Positions 8,257-17,531 of a stretch of 64,000 nucleotides of DNA are shown one piece after another. Every line of letters starts with the position of its first letter. The first letter of the stretch is position 1. Source of the stretch: Sphingosinicellaceae bacterium (GTDB taxonomy: Bacteria > Pseudomonadota > Alphaproteobacteria > Sphingomonadales > Sphingomonadaceae); contig CP079108.1 in the NCBI GenBank assembly GCA_019285715.1, positions 62,001 to 126,000 of the forward strand. The letters run 5' to 3'. The notes under the pieces are model-generated. The model worked only from the letters and a program-made list of their open reading frames with translations. It was not told where the DNA came from and searched no databases. The position numbers were made by a program, and so were the translations under genes.

Positions 8257-9359
8257 CGGCTGGCGATCCCCTCCGGCCCGGCAATCGCCGGAATCTCCCA
8301 GGCCCCGCCCGCTTCCAGGACCCGGAAGCGCCCTGCCTCGATGTGCTTCTCGGCAAGCACCTTCGCCAGCAGCTGGGGTGGCTCGTCGATGGCTTCCGAG
8401 GTCAGCTCGAACGTTCCCCAGTGGACCCCCAGTGCATAGGCTGCACCAAGCTGCCCGAACGCCGTGACCGCCTCCGCCGGGCCGATGTGATTGCCGCTCG
8501 GGGCGCCCTCGAGCTTGATCGCGCCGATCGGCAGCACCGCCAGCCGCACCGGACGCTCGGTGCGCGCTTCGAGGCCCCACTTCATGTCGCCCGGCCCGGT
8601 ATCGCCGGCGTAATAGAGGTCGCCGCCCGGCAGGGTGACGCGGAATGCGGTCCACAGGGTCAGGTCGTGGTCGTCGACCCAGTGCGCGCTCCAGTGGTGG
8701 GCGCGGTGGAGGGTGACGATGACTCCGGGGGCTACGGCCACGGTGCCGCCCCAGTCGCGCGCCACCGCCTTGATGCCGTGGTCCGCCAGCAGGACGTCGT
8801 TGCCGAGCCCGGTGACGATCAGCGGGTGGTCGCGGCGCCACAACTTGCCCATCACCGCGAGGTCGAGGTGGTCGTAGTGGTTGTGGCTGAGCAGCACGAG
8901 GTCGATCTTCGGCAGGTCGGCGAAGCGCACGCCGGGCTCGCGGACGCGGCGCGGCCCGGCGAACGCGACCGGTGAATCGCGCTCCGACCAGACCGGATCG
9001 AGCAGGATGTTGAGCCCGTTGGTCTGGATCAGCGCGGTAGCGTGCCCGATCCACGTTACCCGCATCGCCGTGCCCGCGACGCGCGCTGGCGGGACCGAGG
9101 GCGTCACCGGCACCGACTTCGGCCAGCTGCTGTGCTGGCCCTTGCCGAAGGCACGCTCGAGAAGGCCGAGATTGGACTGTTTCTCCTGCCCGCCGGTGCC
9201 CTGCTCGCCGTCGGGATTGAAGAACTTGCGGCCGTCGAAGTGCTCGCTGACCGGCCCCGTGTAGAAGCGATCGCGATGCGGCCCGGCGGCCGAGCAACCC
9301 CCGGCCGCGATCAGTCCCAGCGTCGCGACGACGGTGGCAACAGCGAAAATTATACGCAT
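8253..9359 (-). CDS. MBL-fold metallohydrolase lipoprotein
   Basis: The N terminus is a lipoprotein signal (hydrophobic stretch, lipobox IAAGGC with Cys22). The rest (about 345 residues) is a metallo-beta-lactamase fold with the dinuclear site SHNHYDHLD, then GDTGPGD for a bridging Asp and VHWGTF near the C terminus. The layout is like that of NAPE-PLD/UlaG-type hydrolases of phosphodiesters. The mature enzyme should be anchored in the envelope. Its substrate is unknown. It converges on corC and is divergent from prfB. Confidence 0.9.
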   Translation of the reverse strand: MRIIFAVATVVATLGLIAAGGCSAAGPHRDRFYTGPVSEHFDGRKFFNPDGEQGTGGQEKQSNLGLLERAFGKGQHSSWPKSVPVTPSVPPARVAGTAMRVTWIGHATALIQTNGLNILLDPVWSERDSPVAFAGPRRVREPGVRFADLPKIDLVLLSHNHYDHLDLAVMGKLWRRDHPLIVTGLGNDVLLADHGIKAVARDWGGTVAVAPGVIVTLHRAHHWSAHWVDDHDLTLWTAFRVTLPGGDLYYAGDTGPGDMKWGLEARTERPVRLAVLPIGAIKLEGAPSGNHIGPAEAVTAFGQLGAAYALGVHWGTFELTSEAIDEPPQLLAKVLAEKHIEAGRFRVLEAGGAWEIPAIAGPEGIASR

Positions 9360-9499
9360 CCGTGGCCCCCCGGCTGACTTCCGGCGGGCACCAAAGTCCG
9401 GTTCGCAGCGGCTGTCAAACCGCGGGCCAACGCACTGCGCCTTGCGCCGACGGGGGCAGCGGCCCTATGTGCGGCGCTCACCGACAGGACCGAGACACC

Positions 9500-10628
9500 A
9501 TGCGCGCCGAGGGCCAGGCCCATATCGACTCCATCAAGCAGGCGCTGGACCTGCTGAGGAGGTTCCTTTGACTGGGATCGTGCACTCCGACGCCTCGACG
9601 AGCTGAACGCGCGGGTCGAGGACCCGACCCTGTGGAACGACCCCAAGGCGGCGCAGGCCGTGATGCAGGAGCGTCGCCGTCTCGACGAGGCGATCGGCGC
9701 GACCCGCGCCATCGAGCGTGAACTCGACGAGACCGCCGAGCTGATCGAGATGGCCGAGGCCGAGGGCGACGTGGCCATGGTCGACGACGGCATCGCGGCG
9801 CTGAAGGCGCTCGCGGCCAAGGCCGAGACCGACAAGGTCCAGGCGCTGCTGGCGGGCGAGGCGGACGCCAACGATTCCTATATCGAGGTCAACTCGGGCG
9901 CCGGCGGCACCGAGTCCCAGGACTGGGCGTCGATGCTGCAGCGCATGTATCAGCGCTGGGCCGAGCGCCACGGCTACAAGGTCGAGCTGATCGACTTTCA
10001 CGCCGGCGAGCAGGCCGGGATCAAGTCGGCGACGCTGCTGCTCAAGGGCCCCAACGCCTATGGCTGGTCGAAGACCGAGAGCGGCGTCCACCGGCTGGTG
10101 CGGATCAGCCCCTACGACTCGGCAGCGCGGCGGCACACCAGCTTCGCCAGCGTTTGGGTCTATCCGGTGGTCGACGACGACATCGACATCGTGGTCGACG
10201 ACAAGGACCTGAAGGTCGACACCTACCGCGCCTCCGGGTCGGGCGGCCAGCACGTCAACACCACCGATTCCGCCGTACGCCTCACCCACATCCCGACCGG
10301 CGTCGTCGTCGCGTGCCAGAACGAGCGCTCGCAGCACAAGAACCGCGCCACCGCAATGAAGATGCTGAAGGCCCGGCTGTACGAGCGCGAGCTGGCGATC
10401 CGCGAAGCGGCGGCAGCGGACGTCGAGGCCGGCAAGACCGACATCGGCTGGGGCCATCAGATTCGCAGCTACGTCCTGCAGCCCTATCAGCTGGTCAAGG
10501 ACCTGCGGACCGGGGTGACCAGCACCGCGCCGTCGGACGTTCTCGACGGCGACCTCGACCCGTTCATGGCGGCAGCGCTGTCGCAGCGGGTGACCGGCGA
10601 GGCGGTGACCGTCGAGGACGTCGACTAG
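9500..10628 (+). CDS. prfB: peptide chain release factor 2, made by programmed +1 frameshift
   Basis: RF2 reads UGA and UAA stop codons. The gene has two parts: 23 codons from the ATG to an in-frame TGA at 9569-9571, then the main frame starting at GAC 9570, giving 375 residues. The joined sequence continues as [13 protein letters not shown], the normal RF2 N terminus. The GGQ motif (SGSGGQHVN) for peptide release is intact. The stop-recognition tripeptide is SPY ([15 protein letters not shown]) where E. coli has SPF. Any annotation treating the first part as a separate short gene, or starting at 9660, would be wrong. Confidence 0.96.
9557..9572 (+). promoter_or_regulatory. RF2 autoregulatory frameshift signal
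   Basis: The string AGGAGG TTC CTT TGA C matches the known RF2 recoding site: an internal Shine-Dalgarno, three bases, the slippery CTT, and a UGA followed by C. When RF2 is scarce the ribosome pauses at UGA and slips +1 on CTT, making more RF2. Spacing is the same as in E. coli. Confidence 0.95.
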
Positions 10629-10633
10629 GGCGC

Positions 10634-11419
10634 CTACGGACCCGCGGGTGCGAACAGCACCAGCCACGTCTTGGGGCCGACGATGCCGTCCGGGACCATG
10701 TCGTGCTCGCGCTGGAAGGCGCGGACCTTGGCCTCGGTGCCCCCACCGAACAGGCCGTCAACACCGATCTTCAGGGCGGCCTGGAGCTGCTTCACGGCAT
10801 CGCCGCGGCTGCCGTTCCGCAACGTCGGGCGGGCATCGGCATCGACCGCCGGAACCGGCGGCGGCACTGGCGTGGTGCCCGACATGAAGCCCTGGATCTG
10901 GCTGCGGAACGCTTCCATGTCGAACGACGGGTCGCTCTTGCGGCCGTGGGGCACGGCCCATTCCTTGTGGCCGCAACACATCCCGACGGGCAGGTCGAGA
11001 TGGCGGAAGATCGCCGCGATGCCGCGCGCATAGGCTTCCATCTGGATCGACGGCCACGGCGTGTCGTTGGGAAGGCCGGTATTCTCGGCCTCGATGCCGA
11101 TGAAGTTGGTGTTGCCGCTGGTCTGGCCGTGCCACTCGCCTTTGCCGGCGTGCTGGCAGAAGCCCGCGGCGATGACATAGAAGGTGCCGTCGCGGCCAAG
11201 CCCGAGCTGCGCCAGCGGGCCCTGCAGGTCGGGGCGTCCGGTCTTGATGAGGTTCAGGCTGGGCATGTTTCCGGTGACGGGGCCGGCCGTGTGGTGGCAG
11301 ATCACGCCGCGAATATCACCCATGTCCTTGAGGCCGCGTGCGCGCCATTCCGGCACCTCGGCAACCTTCAGGCCGGCATCGAGCAGGACCTCCGCCAGCC
11401 AGGTCAATGAAAACGCCAT
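10634..11419 (-). CDS. N-acetylmuramoyl-L-alanine amidase with peptidoglycan-binding domain
   Basis: The first 170 residues or so are an Amidase_2 (PGRP-like) zinc amidase: ICHHTAG supplies the first ligand, GIEAENTG follows, and CGHKEW holds the second His near residue 150. A proline-rich linker (PVPPPVP) leads to a PG_binding_1 domain (residues about 200-258: GDAVKQLQAAL, VDGLFGGGTEAKVRAFQREH, PDGIVGPKTW). No signal peptide is visible, so it resembles phage endolysins or intracellularly made amidases that need help to reach the wall. The next gene upstream encodes a membrane protein, 14 bases away, and may be part of the same unit. Confidence 0.9.
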   Translation of the reverse strand: MAFSLTWLAEVLLDAGLKVAEVPEWRARGLKDMGDIRGVICHHTAGPVTGNMPSLNLIKTGRPDLQGPLAQLGLGRDGTFYVIAAGFCQHAGKGEWHGQTSGNTNFIGIEAENTGLPNDTPWPSIQMEAYARGIAAIFRHLDLPVGMCCGHKEWAVPHGRKSDPSFDMEAFRSQIQGFMSGTTPVPPPVPAVDADARPTLRNGSRGDAVKQLQAALKIGVDGLFGGGTEAKVRAFQREHDMVPDGIVGPKTWLVLFAPAGP

Positions 11420-11433
11420 GGTCCCCCTCCCGC

Positions 11434-12606
11434 TCAGTTCGCTGGTGCGGCGACACCGCCGGCGGCGGGCGGCAGCGCGTCGTCGGGCGTCTCCTCGGAC
11501 GGATCGAGGGCAGCGTCGCTCAGGCAGTCGCCGCCATGGTCGTCGGCATCGGTAGCGGCAGGCGGTGCGCCGGGGGCCGACCCGGTCGCGCCCGCGACCG
11601 CGCCCCTCGCGTCGCCGCCGTTGCCGCCGCCCTTGCCGTCCTTGTCGTCGGATCTGGATGACAGCGGCGCGGCAACCTTGGGCGGATCGGCCGTTACGAC
11701 CACCGTCGCCAGCAGGTTACCGACCAGCCGCTCGACGAAGCCGGCGAGGAAGCCGATCACCGCCACCAGCATCGGGCTATAGTGGTCCTTCGCGACCCCC
11801 GCGCTGCCCCTGGTCAGGTCGCTGACGTTGTTCGGATTGAGCTTCGCGGCGTCGGCACCGAAGGCGATGCTGGAGACCAGCCCGGTCCGGAAAAGCTCGA
11901 TCAGCACGACTGCGCCGATCATCCCGATGATCACCCGCAGGACCGCGTCGATACCGCTGTCCCACAACCGCAGGTCGCTCAGCGGTGCCCGGTCGCGTGT
12001 GGCGATGGCGACCGAGAAGAACGCGCCGAGCGCCCCCGCCCCGGCGGCGAGCATCAGGTTGTTGCCTTCCGCTTCGTAGTTTTTCCAGGTGAGGCCGACC
12101 CAGGCGAGGATGAGCAGGAAGAGCGAGGCGAACGCTGCGGTCGCGACATAGAAACGGCGGGCCCGGGCGCTGCGCTCGTCCTCGATGTCGTGCTTGACCC
12201 CGTCGAGATAGAGCAGTGCCGAAGGGACGTCGTTCTCGAGCGCGAGCGACAGCGCGTCGGCTACGCGGCGGTCGTAGCGCGCGGCGGCGGCCCGGCGCTG
12301 CGGACTGTCGCCGTCGCCGGCGATCCAGCGATGGGCGCGGGCAATGATGCCCGGATGCTCGTCGGCGCGTCCACCGACCGGGCCGCGCCAGCCGTCGATC
12401 AGGCCGTTGATCTGGCCACGCAACGGGTTGATCGGCGCCAGCACGCGGCGCTGCTCCTCCTGCTTGTCGGGGTCGTCGTGATAATGGACGACGACGCGGT
12501 CGGCCGCTCGAAAGATCGCGTAGTGGGGTGGGTTCCGATAGTAGATCTGCCCGATCTTGTTACCGGTTTCATCAAGGCCGCCCTTGACGATGCCTGCGAC
12601 ATCCAT
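11434..12606 (-). CDS. four-helix membrane protein of unknown function
   Basis: I do not recognise this 390-residue protein. Residues 1-145 are soluble, charged and rich in Arg/Asp. Four hydrophobic segments follow: FYVATAAFASLFLLILAWVG, LMLAAGAGALGAFFSVAIA, VLRVIIGMIGAVVLIELF and MLVAVIGFLAGFVERLVGNLL. The last 75 residues are a low-complexity Gly/Ala/Asp/Pro tail (GKGGGNGGDARGAVAG). The lysin-like amidase gene lies directly downstream on the same strand, suggesting a shared envelope role, but a holin-type function is not shown: the protein is much larger than holins. Confidence 0.75.
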   Translation of the reverse strand: MDVAGIVKGGLDETGNKIGQIYYRNPPHYAIFRAADRVVVHYHDDPDKQEEQRRVLAPINPLRGQINGLIDGWRGPVGGRADEHPGIIARAHRWIAGDGDSPQRRAAAARYDRRVADALSLALENDVPSALLYLDGVKHDIEDERSARARRFYVATAAFASLFLLILAWVGLTWKNYEAEGNNLMLAAGAGALGAFFSVAIATRDRAPLSDLRLWDSGIDAVLRVIIGMIGAVVLIELFRTGLVSSIAFGADAAKLNPNNVSDLTRGSAGVAKDHYSPMLVAVIGFLAGFVERLVGNLLATVVVTADPPKVAAPLSSRSDDKDGKGGGNGGDARGAVAGATGSAPGAPPAATDADDHGGDCLSDAALDPSEETPDDALPPAAGGVAAPAN

Positions 12607-12673
12607 CCCCCACCTCCGCTTTGTCCCCTTGCTGGTTTATCCTAATCGCGGGTTTTCGCCAATGTGAGTTAAC

Positions 12674-12865
12674 TCACGCGGCGCGGAGGCGGATCGTGTT
12701 CCAGTAGGGGGCGACGATCGGGAGTGCGGCGGAGCAACCAGCGCACTCGGCCGTGGCGCGACCGACAATCCAGTTGGTCTGGCCGCAGTCGGGGCAGCGG
12801 GTCTCGACACCCGGTCGGTACATCAGAACGGACGGGGCCGGGTCGGCGCGCTCAGGTCTCGCCAT
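12674..12865 (-). CDS. small zinc-ribbon protein
   Basis: The 63-residue product has two CxxC knuckles, CPDCGQTNW and CAGCSAALP, 16 residues apart, the pattern of a small zinc ribbon. Trp-containing hydrophobic ends flank it. It may bind nucleic acid or a protein partner; no known family could be assigned by eye. It stands alone upstream of the membrane protein gene, 67 bases away. TTAACTCA-type short inverted bases near its stop are too small to call a terminator. Confidence 0.65.
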   Translation of the reverse strand: MARPERADPAPSVLMYRPGVETRCPDCGQTNWIVGRATAECAGCSAALPIVAPYWNTIRLRAA

Positions 12866-13023
12866 GATGCAATACCTCTCCTACGCCGGGTCAACGTGCG
12901 ACGAGTCGGTGTGGTTGCGTGACGAGTCGTCGATAATTGTGCATAACTTTTTCACCGCTCCGTGCAGCACGTGCTCCAGCGACACCGGCGGCGTTTACGT
13001 TGCCACCTCAATCCGGTAGCGGC

Positions 13024-14007
13024 TTGGCGGTGCTAAGGATTTTCTCCCCCGGCGAAAACGGCGCGGCGTGCGTCACCAACTGCGACCTGTCGACATTACC
13101 CGCCGGCGCGGTGTGGATCGACATGCTGTGCCCGACCCAGGAGGAAGAAGATTTCGTCGAAGGCGCGCTCGGCGTTTCGGTGCCGACCCGCGATGAGATG
13201 GTCGAGATCGAGCCTTCGAGCCGGATGTACGAAGACAACGGCGCGATCTACGTCACCGCCAACATCGTTGCCGGCTTCGGTACCGACAAGCTCGCTTCGA
13301 CCGCGGTGTCGTTCGTCCTGACACCCGCTCACCTGGTCACCGTGCGCTACGAATCGCCGAAGGTGTTCGAGGTCATCAAGGCGAACTTCGAGCGCAACAA
13401 GTCGCTGACCGCCGACCCCGCGACGACATTGGGCCAACTGCTCGATGCCGTCATCGACCGGCTCGCAGACGGGCTCGAGCATGTCGGCAGCGAGATGGAC
13501 CATATCTCGCAGTCCACCTTCCGCCGCGCGGTCGTCGGCCAACGCCATGCACGTCTGTCGACGGTGGCGCTGCAGGCGCTGCTGTCGCGTATCGGGCACA
13601 CCCAGGACGTCGTCTCCAAGGCGCGGGATTCGGCGCTGACGCTGGCACGGTCGCTCAGTTTCCTAGCGTTCGCGCTCGGCAAGGACGGGCCGCGCGAGCA
13701 TCTGAAGTCGCTGTCGCGCGACGTCGCGGCGCTGACCGACCACGCCAATTACCTCGGTAACAACATCACTTTCCTGCTCGACGCGGTGCTCGGCCTGATC
13801 AACCTGGAACAGGCGAACATTTCCAAGATTTTCTCGGTCGCGGCGCTGGTGTTCCTGCCGCCGACCCTGATCGCGGGAATCTACGGCATGAACTTCGCGA
13901 TCCTGCCGGAGCTACACTGGCAGTACGGGTATATCTGGGCGCTGTGCCTGATGCTGACCTCGGCGGTGGCACCGTATCTGGTGTTCCGCTGGAAGGGGTG
14001 GCTGTAA
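13024..14007 (+). CDS. corA: CorA-family divalent cation transporter
   Basis: This is a CorA-type channel for Mg2+ or Co2+. It has a cytoplasmic funnel domain (residues 1-265, with long helices from about 140). Two C-terminal membrane helices follow, joined by the periplasmic selectivity loop YGMNF, which contains the GMN signature. The protein ends in basic FRWKGWL, as CorA proteins do. The start is uncertain: TTG 13024 or GTG 13030 give family-like openings, while the frame stays open further upstream without similarity. Length (327) is typical. Confidence 0.92.
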   Translation: MAVLRIFSPGENGAACVTNCDLSTLPAGAVWIDMLCPTQEEEDFVEGALGVSVPTRDEMVEIEPSSRMYEDNGAIYVTANIVAGFGTDKLASTAVSFVLTPAHLVTVRYESPKVFEVIKANFERNKSLTADPATTLGQLLDAVIDRLADGLEHVGSEMDHISQSTFRRAVVGQRHARLSTVALQALLSRIGHTQDVVSKARDSALTLARSLSFLAFALGKDGPREHLKSLSRDVAALTDHANYLGNNITFLLDAVLGLINLEQANISKIFSVAALVFLPPTLIAGIYGMNFAILPELHWQYGYIWALCLMLTSAVAPYLVFRWKGWL

Positions 14008-14010
14008 CGC

Positions 14011-14325
14011 TCAGTCGTCGAAGCTGCAGCCGTATTCGCCCTTGAACGACGCCGAGCGCCGGGCAATGCCGGGCACCCACGCCGTGATGCGCTTCGCCGC
14101 CGGGTCGTCGGACATCTGGACAATCTCCATGCCGGGCTCGAAGTCGGTGGCGCAGCTTTTCATGTCGCGGCCACCGGCGTAGCGGCACGAGCACACGACA
14201 TGGGCGACATAGCCGCTGGCGAGATACGCTCGCTTGCCCTGCGGCCCGAACTTGAGCCACGCGAAGCCGCCGCCGAGCGCGACCAGCACGACCGCGACCA
14301 GTATCAACCAAGTCCTTGCCTTCAC
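14011..14325 (-). CDS. small membrane-anchored exported protein, unknown function
   Basis: The 104-residue protein has one N-terminal membrane segment (LILVAVVLVALGGGFAWL). A periplasmic part follows with four cysteines, in VVCSCRY, KSCATDF and YGCSFDD, that could form disulfides. The start is GTG. I do not recognise the family with certainty. It is divergent from an exported serine hydrolase gene (97 bases between the starts) and may share its promoter region or function. Confidence 0.7.
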   Translation of the reverse strand: MKARTWLILVAVVLVALGGGFAWLKFGPQGKRAYLASGYVAHVVCSCRYAGGRDMKSCATDFEPGMEIVQMSDDPAAKRITAWVPGIARRSASFKGEYGCSFDD

Positions 14326-14422
14326 GGACGCGCCCCCACTAACGTCGCCTGGCGAGCAACACTGCGTCGCTTACGAGCAACACGAACTTCGCCGCGAGGG
14401 CGAGCAAGGGAGACTGAACCGG

Positions 14423-15499
14423 ATGCGGGGCGTGCGATCAAGCCTGTTCGCATTCGCCCTGTGGCTGGGGGTGCCGCTGGCTGCCCAGACTACGGGCCAG
14501 ACCACAGGCCAGACCGCGCTGGTCGACGCCTTCTTCACCGACCCGAAACTCGCCGAGACCCGCGCCGTCATCGTCCTGCAGGACGGCAAGATTGTCGCCG
14601 AGCGCTACGGCAAGGGCTATGGACCCGCGAACCGCCTGATCGGCTGGTCGATGTCGAAGTCGATCACCGCGACGCTGATCGGGCAGCTGATCGGCGAGGG
14701 CCGGCTGGTCCTCGATGCCCCCGCGCCGGTCGCCGCATGGCACCGCGACCCGGCCGACCCGCGCGGCAAGATCACGCTTCGCCAGCTGCTCCATATGTCG
14801 TCGGGCGTGCGCCACGACGAGCTCGGCAACCCCGACGTCCAGGACGCCGACACCAACCGCGCGCTGTTCGCCGACGTCTCCGCCGATGCCGCGACCTTCG
14901 CCGAGACGCGCCCGCTGCAGTCGCCGCCGGGCACGGCCTACAATTACTCGTCGCTGACCACGGTGGTCCTCGCCGACATCGCCGTGCGGGCGATCGCCCC
15001 CGACGCGCGTACTCCGGTGGCCCGGCGCGAGGCAATGCGGGCCTATCTCAAGTCGCACCTCGTTGATCCCGTCATGCCGAGCCTGATCTGCGAGTTCGAT
15101 GCGGCCGGCACCATGATCGGCGGCAGCTTCTGCCACGCGACGCCGCGCGACTGGGCGCGCTTCGGGCAATTGTACCTCGACGGCGGCAAGGTCGGCGACC
15201 TCCAGCTCGTGCCGCCCGCCTGGGTCGTGTTCGTCCGCACGCCCGCCCCGACCAACCCGAGCTACGGCGGGCACTTCTGGCTCAACCGCGCCAATCCCAA
15301 GGCCGACGATGCGGCGCTGTTTCCCGATCAGGGTCCCGCCGACACCTTCTCCCCGGTCGGCCATCTCGGCCAGTTCGTGACGATCACGCCGTCGAAGCGC
15401 CTCGTCGTGCTCCGCATGGGCAAGACCCAGGATCCGCAGCTGGCCCCGGTCAAGGTCGCGCTCGGCCGGCTGGTCAACAGTTACCCCGACGCGCCATGA
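14423..15499 (+). CDS. exported serine hydrolase, class C beta-lactamase-like
   Basis: A signal peptide (about 21 residues, ending LAAQ) precedes a beta-lactamase-related domain. The S-x-x-K motif is SMSK, the Y-x-N tyrosine motif reads YNYSS, and the third motif position is GGHFW rather than KTG. This pattern suits the EstB/6-aminohexanoate-dimer hydrolase branch: esterases or amidases rather than true beta-lactamases. AAGGGAGA precedes the ATG. Its stop overlaps the UPF0262 start by 4 bases (ATGA), making it the first gene of an apparent operon with dcd. Confidence 0.88.
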   Translation: MRGVRSSLFAFALWLGVPLAAQTTGQTTGQTALVDAFFTDPKLAETRAVIVLQDGKIVAERYGKGYGPANRLIGWSMSKSITATLIGQLIGEGRLVLDAPAPVAAWHRDPADPRGKITLRQLLHMSSGVRHDELGNPDVQDADTNRALFADVSADAATFAETRPLQSPPGTAYNYSSLTTVVLADIAVRAIAPDARTPVARREAMRAYLKSHLVDPVMPSLICEFDAAGTMIGGSFCHATPRDWARFGQLYLDGGKVGDLQLVPPAWVVFVRTPAPTNPSYGGHFWLNRANPKADDAALFPDQGPADTFSPVGHLGQFVTITPSKRLVVLRMGKTQDPQLAPVKVALGRLVNSYPDAP

Positions 15500-15978
15500 C
15501 CGATCACCGGATCTCCGACGTCAAGCTCGACGAGCGCACCATATTGTGGCGCAACGCCGATATCGAGCAGGAGCGCCGCGTCGCTATTTTCGATCTGCTC
15601 GAGGCCAATAGTTTCAGGCCGTTGACCGACTATCCCGACGGCTACCAGGGGCCGTACCGCATCGTCATGGGGGTCGAGGAGGGCCGGCTGACGGTACAGG
15701 TCAACGCCGAGGACGACCGCCACCTCGAGAGCTTCGTGCTGCCGCTGTCGCCCTTCCGGCGCACGGTCCGCGACTATTTCGCGATCTGCGACAGCTATTA
15801 CAAAGCGGTCCGCGCCGCGACCTCGCAACAGATCGAGACCATCGACATGGCCCGCCGCGGGCTCCACAACGAAGCGGCCGAGATGCTCATCGAGCGCCTC
15901 GGCGGCCGCGTCGAGGTCGACTTCGACACCGCGCGGCGCCTGTTCACGCTGATCTGCGTGCTGCACATCCGGGGGTAA
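15496..15978 (+). CDS. UPF0262 family protein
   Basis: The 160-residue protein matches the UPF0262 family of alphaproteobacteria: an acidic start with ISDVKLDE, then [17 protein letters not shown], and the [24 protein letters not shown] helix region. The C-terminal half has [14 protein letters not shown] and [16 protein letters not shown]. The family has no established function. It starts within the stop of the serine hydrolase and is followed by dcd after four bases, so the three are probably cotranscribed. Confidence 0.9.
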   Translation: MTDHRISDVKLDERTILWRNADIEQERRVAIFDLLEANSFRPLTDYPDGYQGPYRIVMGVEEGRLTVQVNAEDDRHLESFVLPLSPFRRTVRDYFAICDSYYKAVRAATSQQIETIDMARRGLHNEAAEMLIERLGGRVEVDFDTARRLFTLICVLHIRG

Positions 15979-15982
15979 CCAA

Positions 15983-16537
15983 GTGTCCGTCCAATCCGAC
16001 CGCTGGATCCGCGAGCAGGCGCTCGCGACCGGCATGATCGAGCCGTTCGTCGACCGCCAGCAGCGCGACGGGGTGATCAGCTATGGCCTGAGTTCCTACG
16101 GCTACGACGCGCGCGTGTCGGACGAGTTCAAGATCTTCACCAACGTCGACTCGGTCATCGTCGACCCCAAGGACTTTCACCCCAACAGCTTCGTCGACCG
16201 CAAGACCGACTGCTGCATCATCCCGCCGAACAGCTTCGCGCTGGCCCGCACGGTCGAGTATTTCCGCGTGCCCCGCGACGTGCTGGTGATCTGCCTCGGC
16301 AAGTCGACCTACGCCCGCTGCGGAATCATCGTGAATGTCACCCCACTCGAGCCGGGCTGGGAGGGGCACGTCACGCTGGAGTTCAGCAACACAACGCCGC
16401 TGCCCGCCAAGGTCTATGCCAACGAGGGTGCCTGCCAGTTCCTGTTCCTGAAGGGCAACGAGCCCTGCGAGGTCAGCTACGCCGACCGCGCGGGCAAGTA
16501 CCAGGGGCAGCGCGGGGTAACGTTGCCGAAGTTGTAG
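15983..16537 (+). CDS. dcd: dCTP deaminase
   Basis: Dcd converts dCTP to dUTP, which dUTPase turns into the dTTP precursor. The 184-residue sequence shows [12 protein letters not shown] near the start, [24 protein letters not shown] containing the substrate-binding Ser/Arg and the catalytic Glu, then the [19 protein letters not shown] segment. It ends in [13 protein letters not shown], the C-terminal lid. The start is GTG, four bases after UPF0262. Confidence 0.97.
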   Translation: MSVQSDRWIREQALATGMIEPFVDRQQRDGVISYGLSSYGYDARVSDEFKIFTNVDSVIVDPKDFHPNSFVDRKTDCCIIPPNSFALARTVEYFRVPRDVLVICLGKSTYARCGIIVNVTPLEPGWEGHVTLEFSNTTPLPAKVYANEGACQFLFLKGNEPCEVSYADRAGKYQGQRGVTLPKL

Positions 16538-16543
16538 CCGCCA

Positions 16544-17476
16544 TCAGCCTCGCGCCGGCACCTTCGGCAGCCGGTTGTGGATCGCGGTCGCCGCGATCGC
16601 GGCGTGACCCATGGCGACGCTGATCTGGTCGAGGCCCGGCACGATGTCGCCGGCGGTCCAGACGCCGCGCAGGCTGGTCTCCATGTGGTCGTCGCCGGGG
16701 ACGCAGTTGTCGCCGACCATCTCGATGCCGAGTTCGCGGGCGATGCGCGCGTTGGCGTGGGTCCCAAGTGCCGGGTACAGCGTGTCGAAGGTCTGGCTGC
16801 TGCCGTCCTCAAGGTCGACGCGGACGACGCCGCCGCTAAAGTCGAAGCCCCGGACGGCGGGCTCGACGACGGTCACCCGCGCCTCCGCCAGTTCGGCTCG
16901 CTTCCCCGCATCGAGGTCGGCGAAACTTGCCGGGAGCAGGGTGACATCGGTGCTGTAGGTGCGCAGGAAGGTCGCCTCCGCGACGCCGTGCGCATCGCTG
17001 CCGAGCACCGCGACGCGGCGATGCTGGACCTCATAGCCATCGCACACCGGGCAATAACGGATCAGCCCCTCCGCCACCGCCGCGTCGTGGGTGGCGTCGT
17101 CGAGCAGTGCCGGGCGATGGTTGGTGACGCCTGTCGCGAGCAGCACGGTCCGCGCCCGGATGCGCTCGTTACCCGCCAGTCCGACGAAGCCGTCGCCGTC
17201 GACCTCGACATGGTCGATCTTGAGGTCGCGGACCGTCACACCGTACTCGGTCGCCTGCTCGCGCATCCGGGCGAGCAGCGACGGCCCGGTGATGCCACCC
17301 GGAAAGCCCGCGTGGTTGTGGCTCGTGGGGATCCACCGCGCCCGGCTACCGCCCGCGTCGGCGACCAGCGTCCTGCGCAGGAAGCGTGCCAGGTAGATCG
17401 CCGCGGTCAGCCCGGCGGGACCGCCGCCGACGATCAGGCAATCGAGCATGTCGTCATCGGGTCCTGTGGGGGGCAT
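16544..17476 (-). CDS. thioredoxin reductase-like FAD/NAD(P) oxidoreductase
   Basis: This 310-residue flavoprotein has the FAD site [19 protein letters not shown], an NAD(P)-side motif [14 protein letters not shown], and the final FAD contact GVWTAGDI. A CxxC pair, CPVCDGYE, lies where thioredoxin reductases have CATCDG, so it can probably carry a redox-active disulfide. The NAD(P) GxGxxA fingerprint is altered (GSDAHG), so it may not be the main TrxB. Met10 is an alternative start. It is divergent from murA with 55 bases between. Confidence 0.88.
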   Translation of the reverse strand: MPPTGPDDDMLDCLIVGGGPAGLTAAIYLARFLRRTLVADAGGSRARWIPTSHNHAGFPGGITGPSLLARMREQATEYGVTVRDLKIDHVEVDGDGFVGLAGNERIRARTVLLATGVTNHRPALLDDATHDAAVAEGLIRYCPVCDGYEVQHRRVAVLGSDAHGVAEATFLRTYSTDVTLLPASFADLDAGKRAELAEARVTVVEPAVRGFDFSGGVVRVDLEDGSSQTFDTLYPALGTHANARIARELGIEMVGDNCVPGDDHMETSLRGVWTAGDIVPGLDQISVAMGHAAIAATAIHNRLPKVPARG

Positions 17477-17531
17477 GGGTGTTTCCGGGGCGGCTCTTCC
17501 GCCGCACCCTCCAACGCGTTAGGTGACGAAG

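Noticed and set aside
9362-9571. A separate 69-residue gene ending at 9571
   Set aside because: Its end is the zero-frame part of prfB; its TGA is the frameshift stop.
10634-12606. A prophage lysis cassette
   Set aside because: There are no phage structural, integrase or regulatory genes, and the membrane protein is too large for a holin.
12937-13023. Extension of the CorA N terminus
   Set aside because: The codons have no likeness to CorA and lack a ribosome site.
16544-17476. Principal thioredoxin reductase (trxB)
   Set aside because: The CPVC pair and altered NAD(P) motif leave doubt, so only a family call is made.
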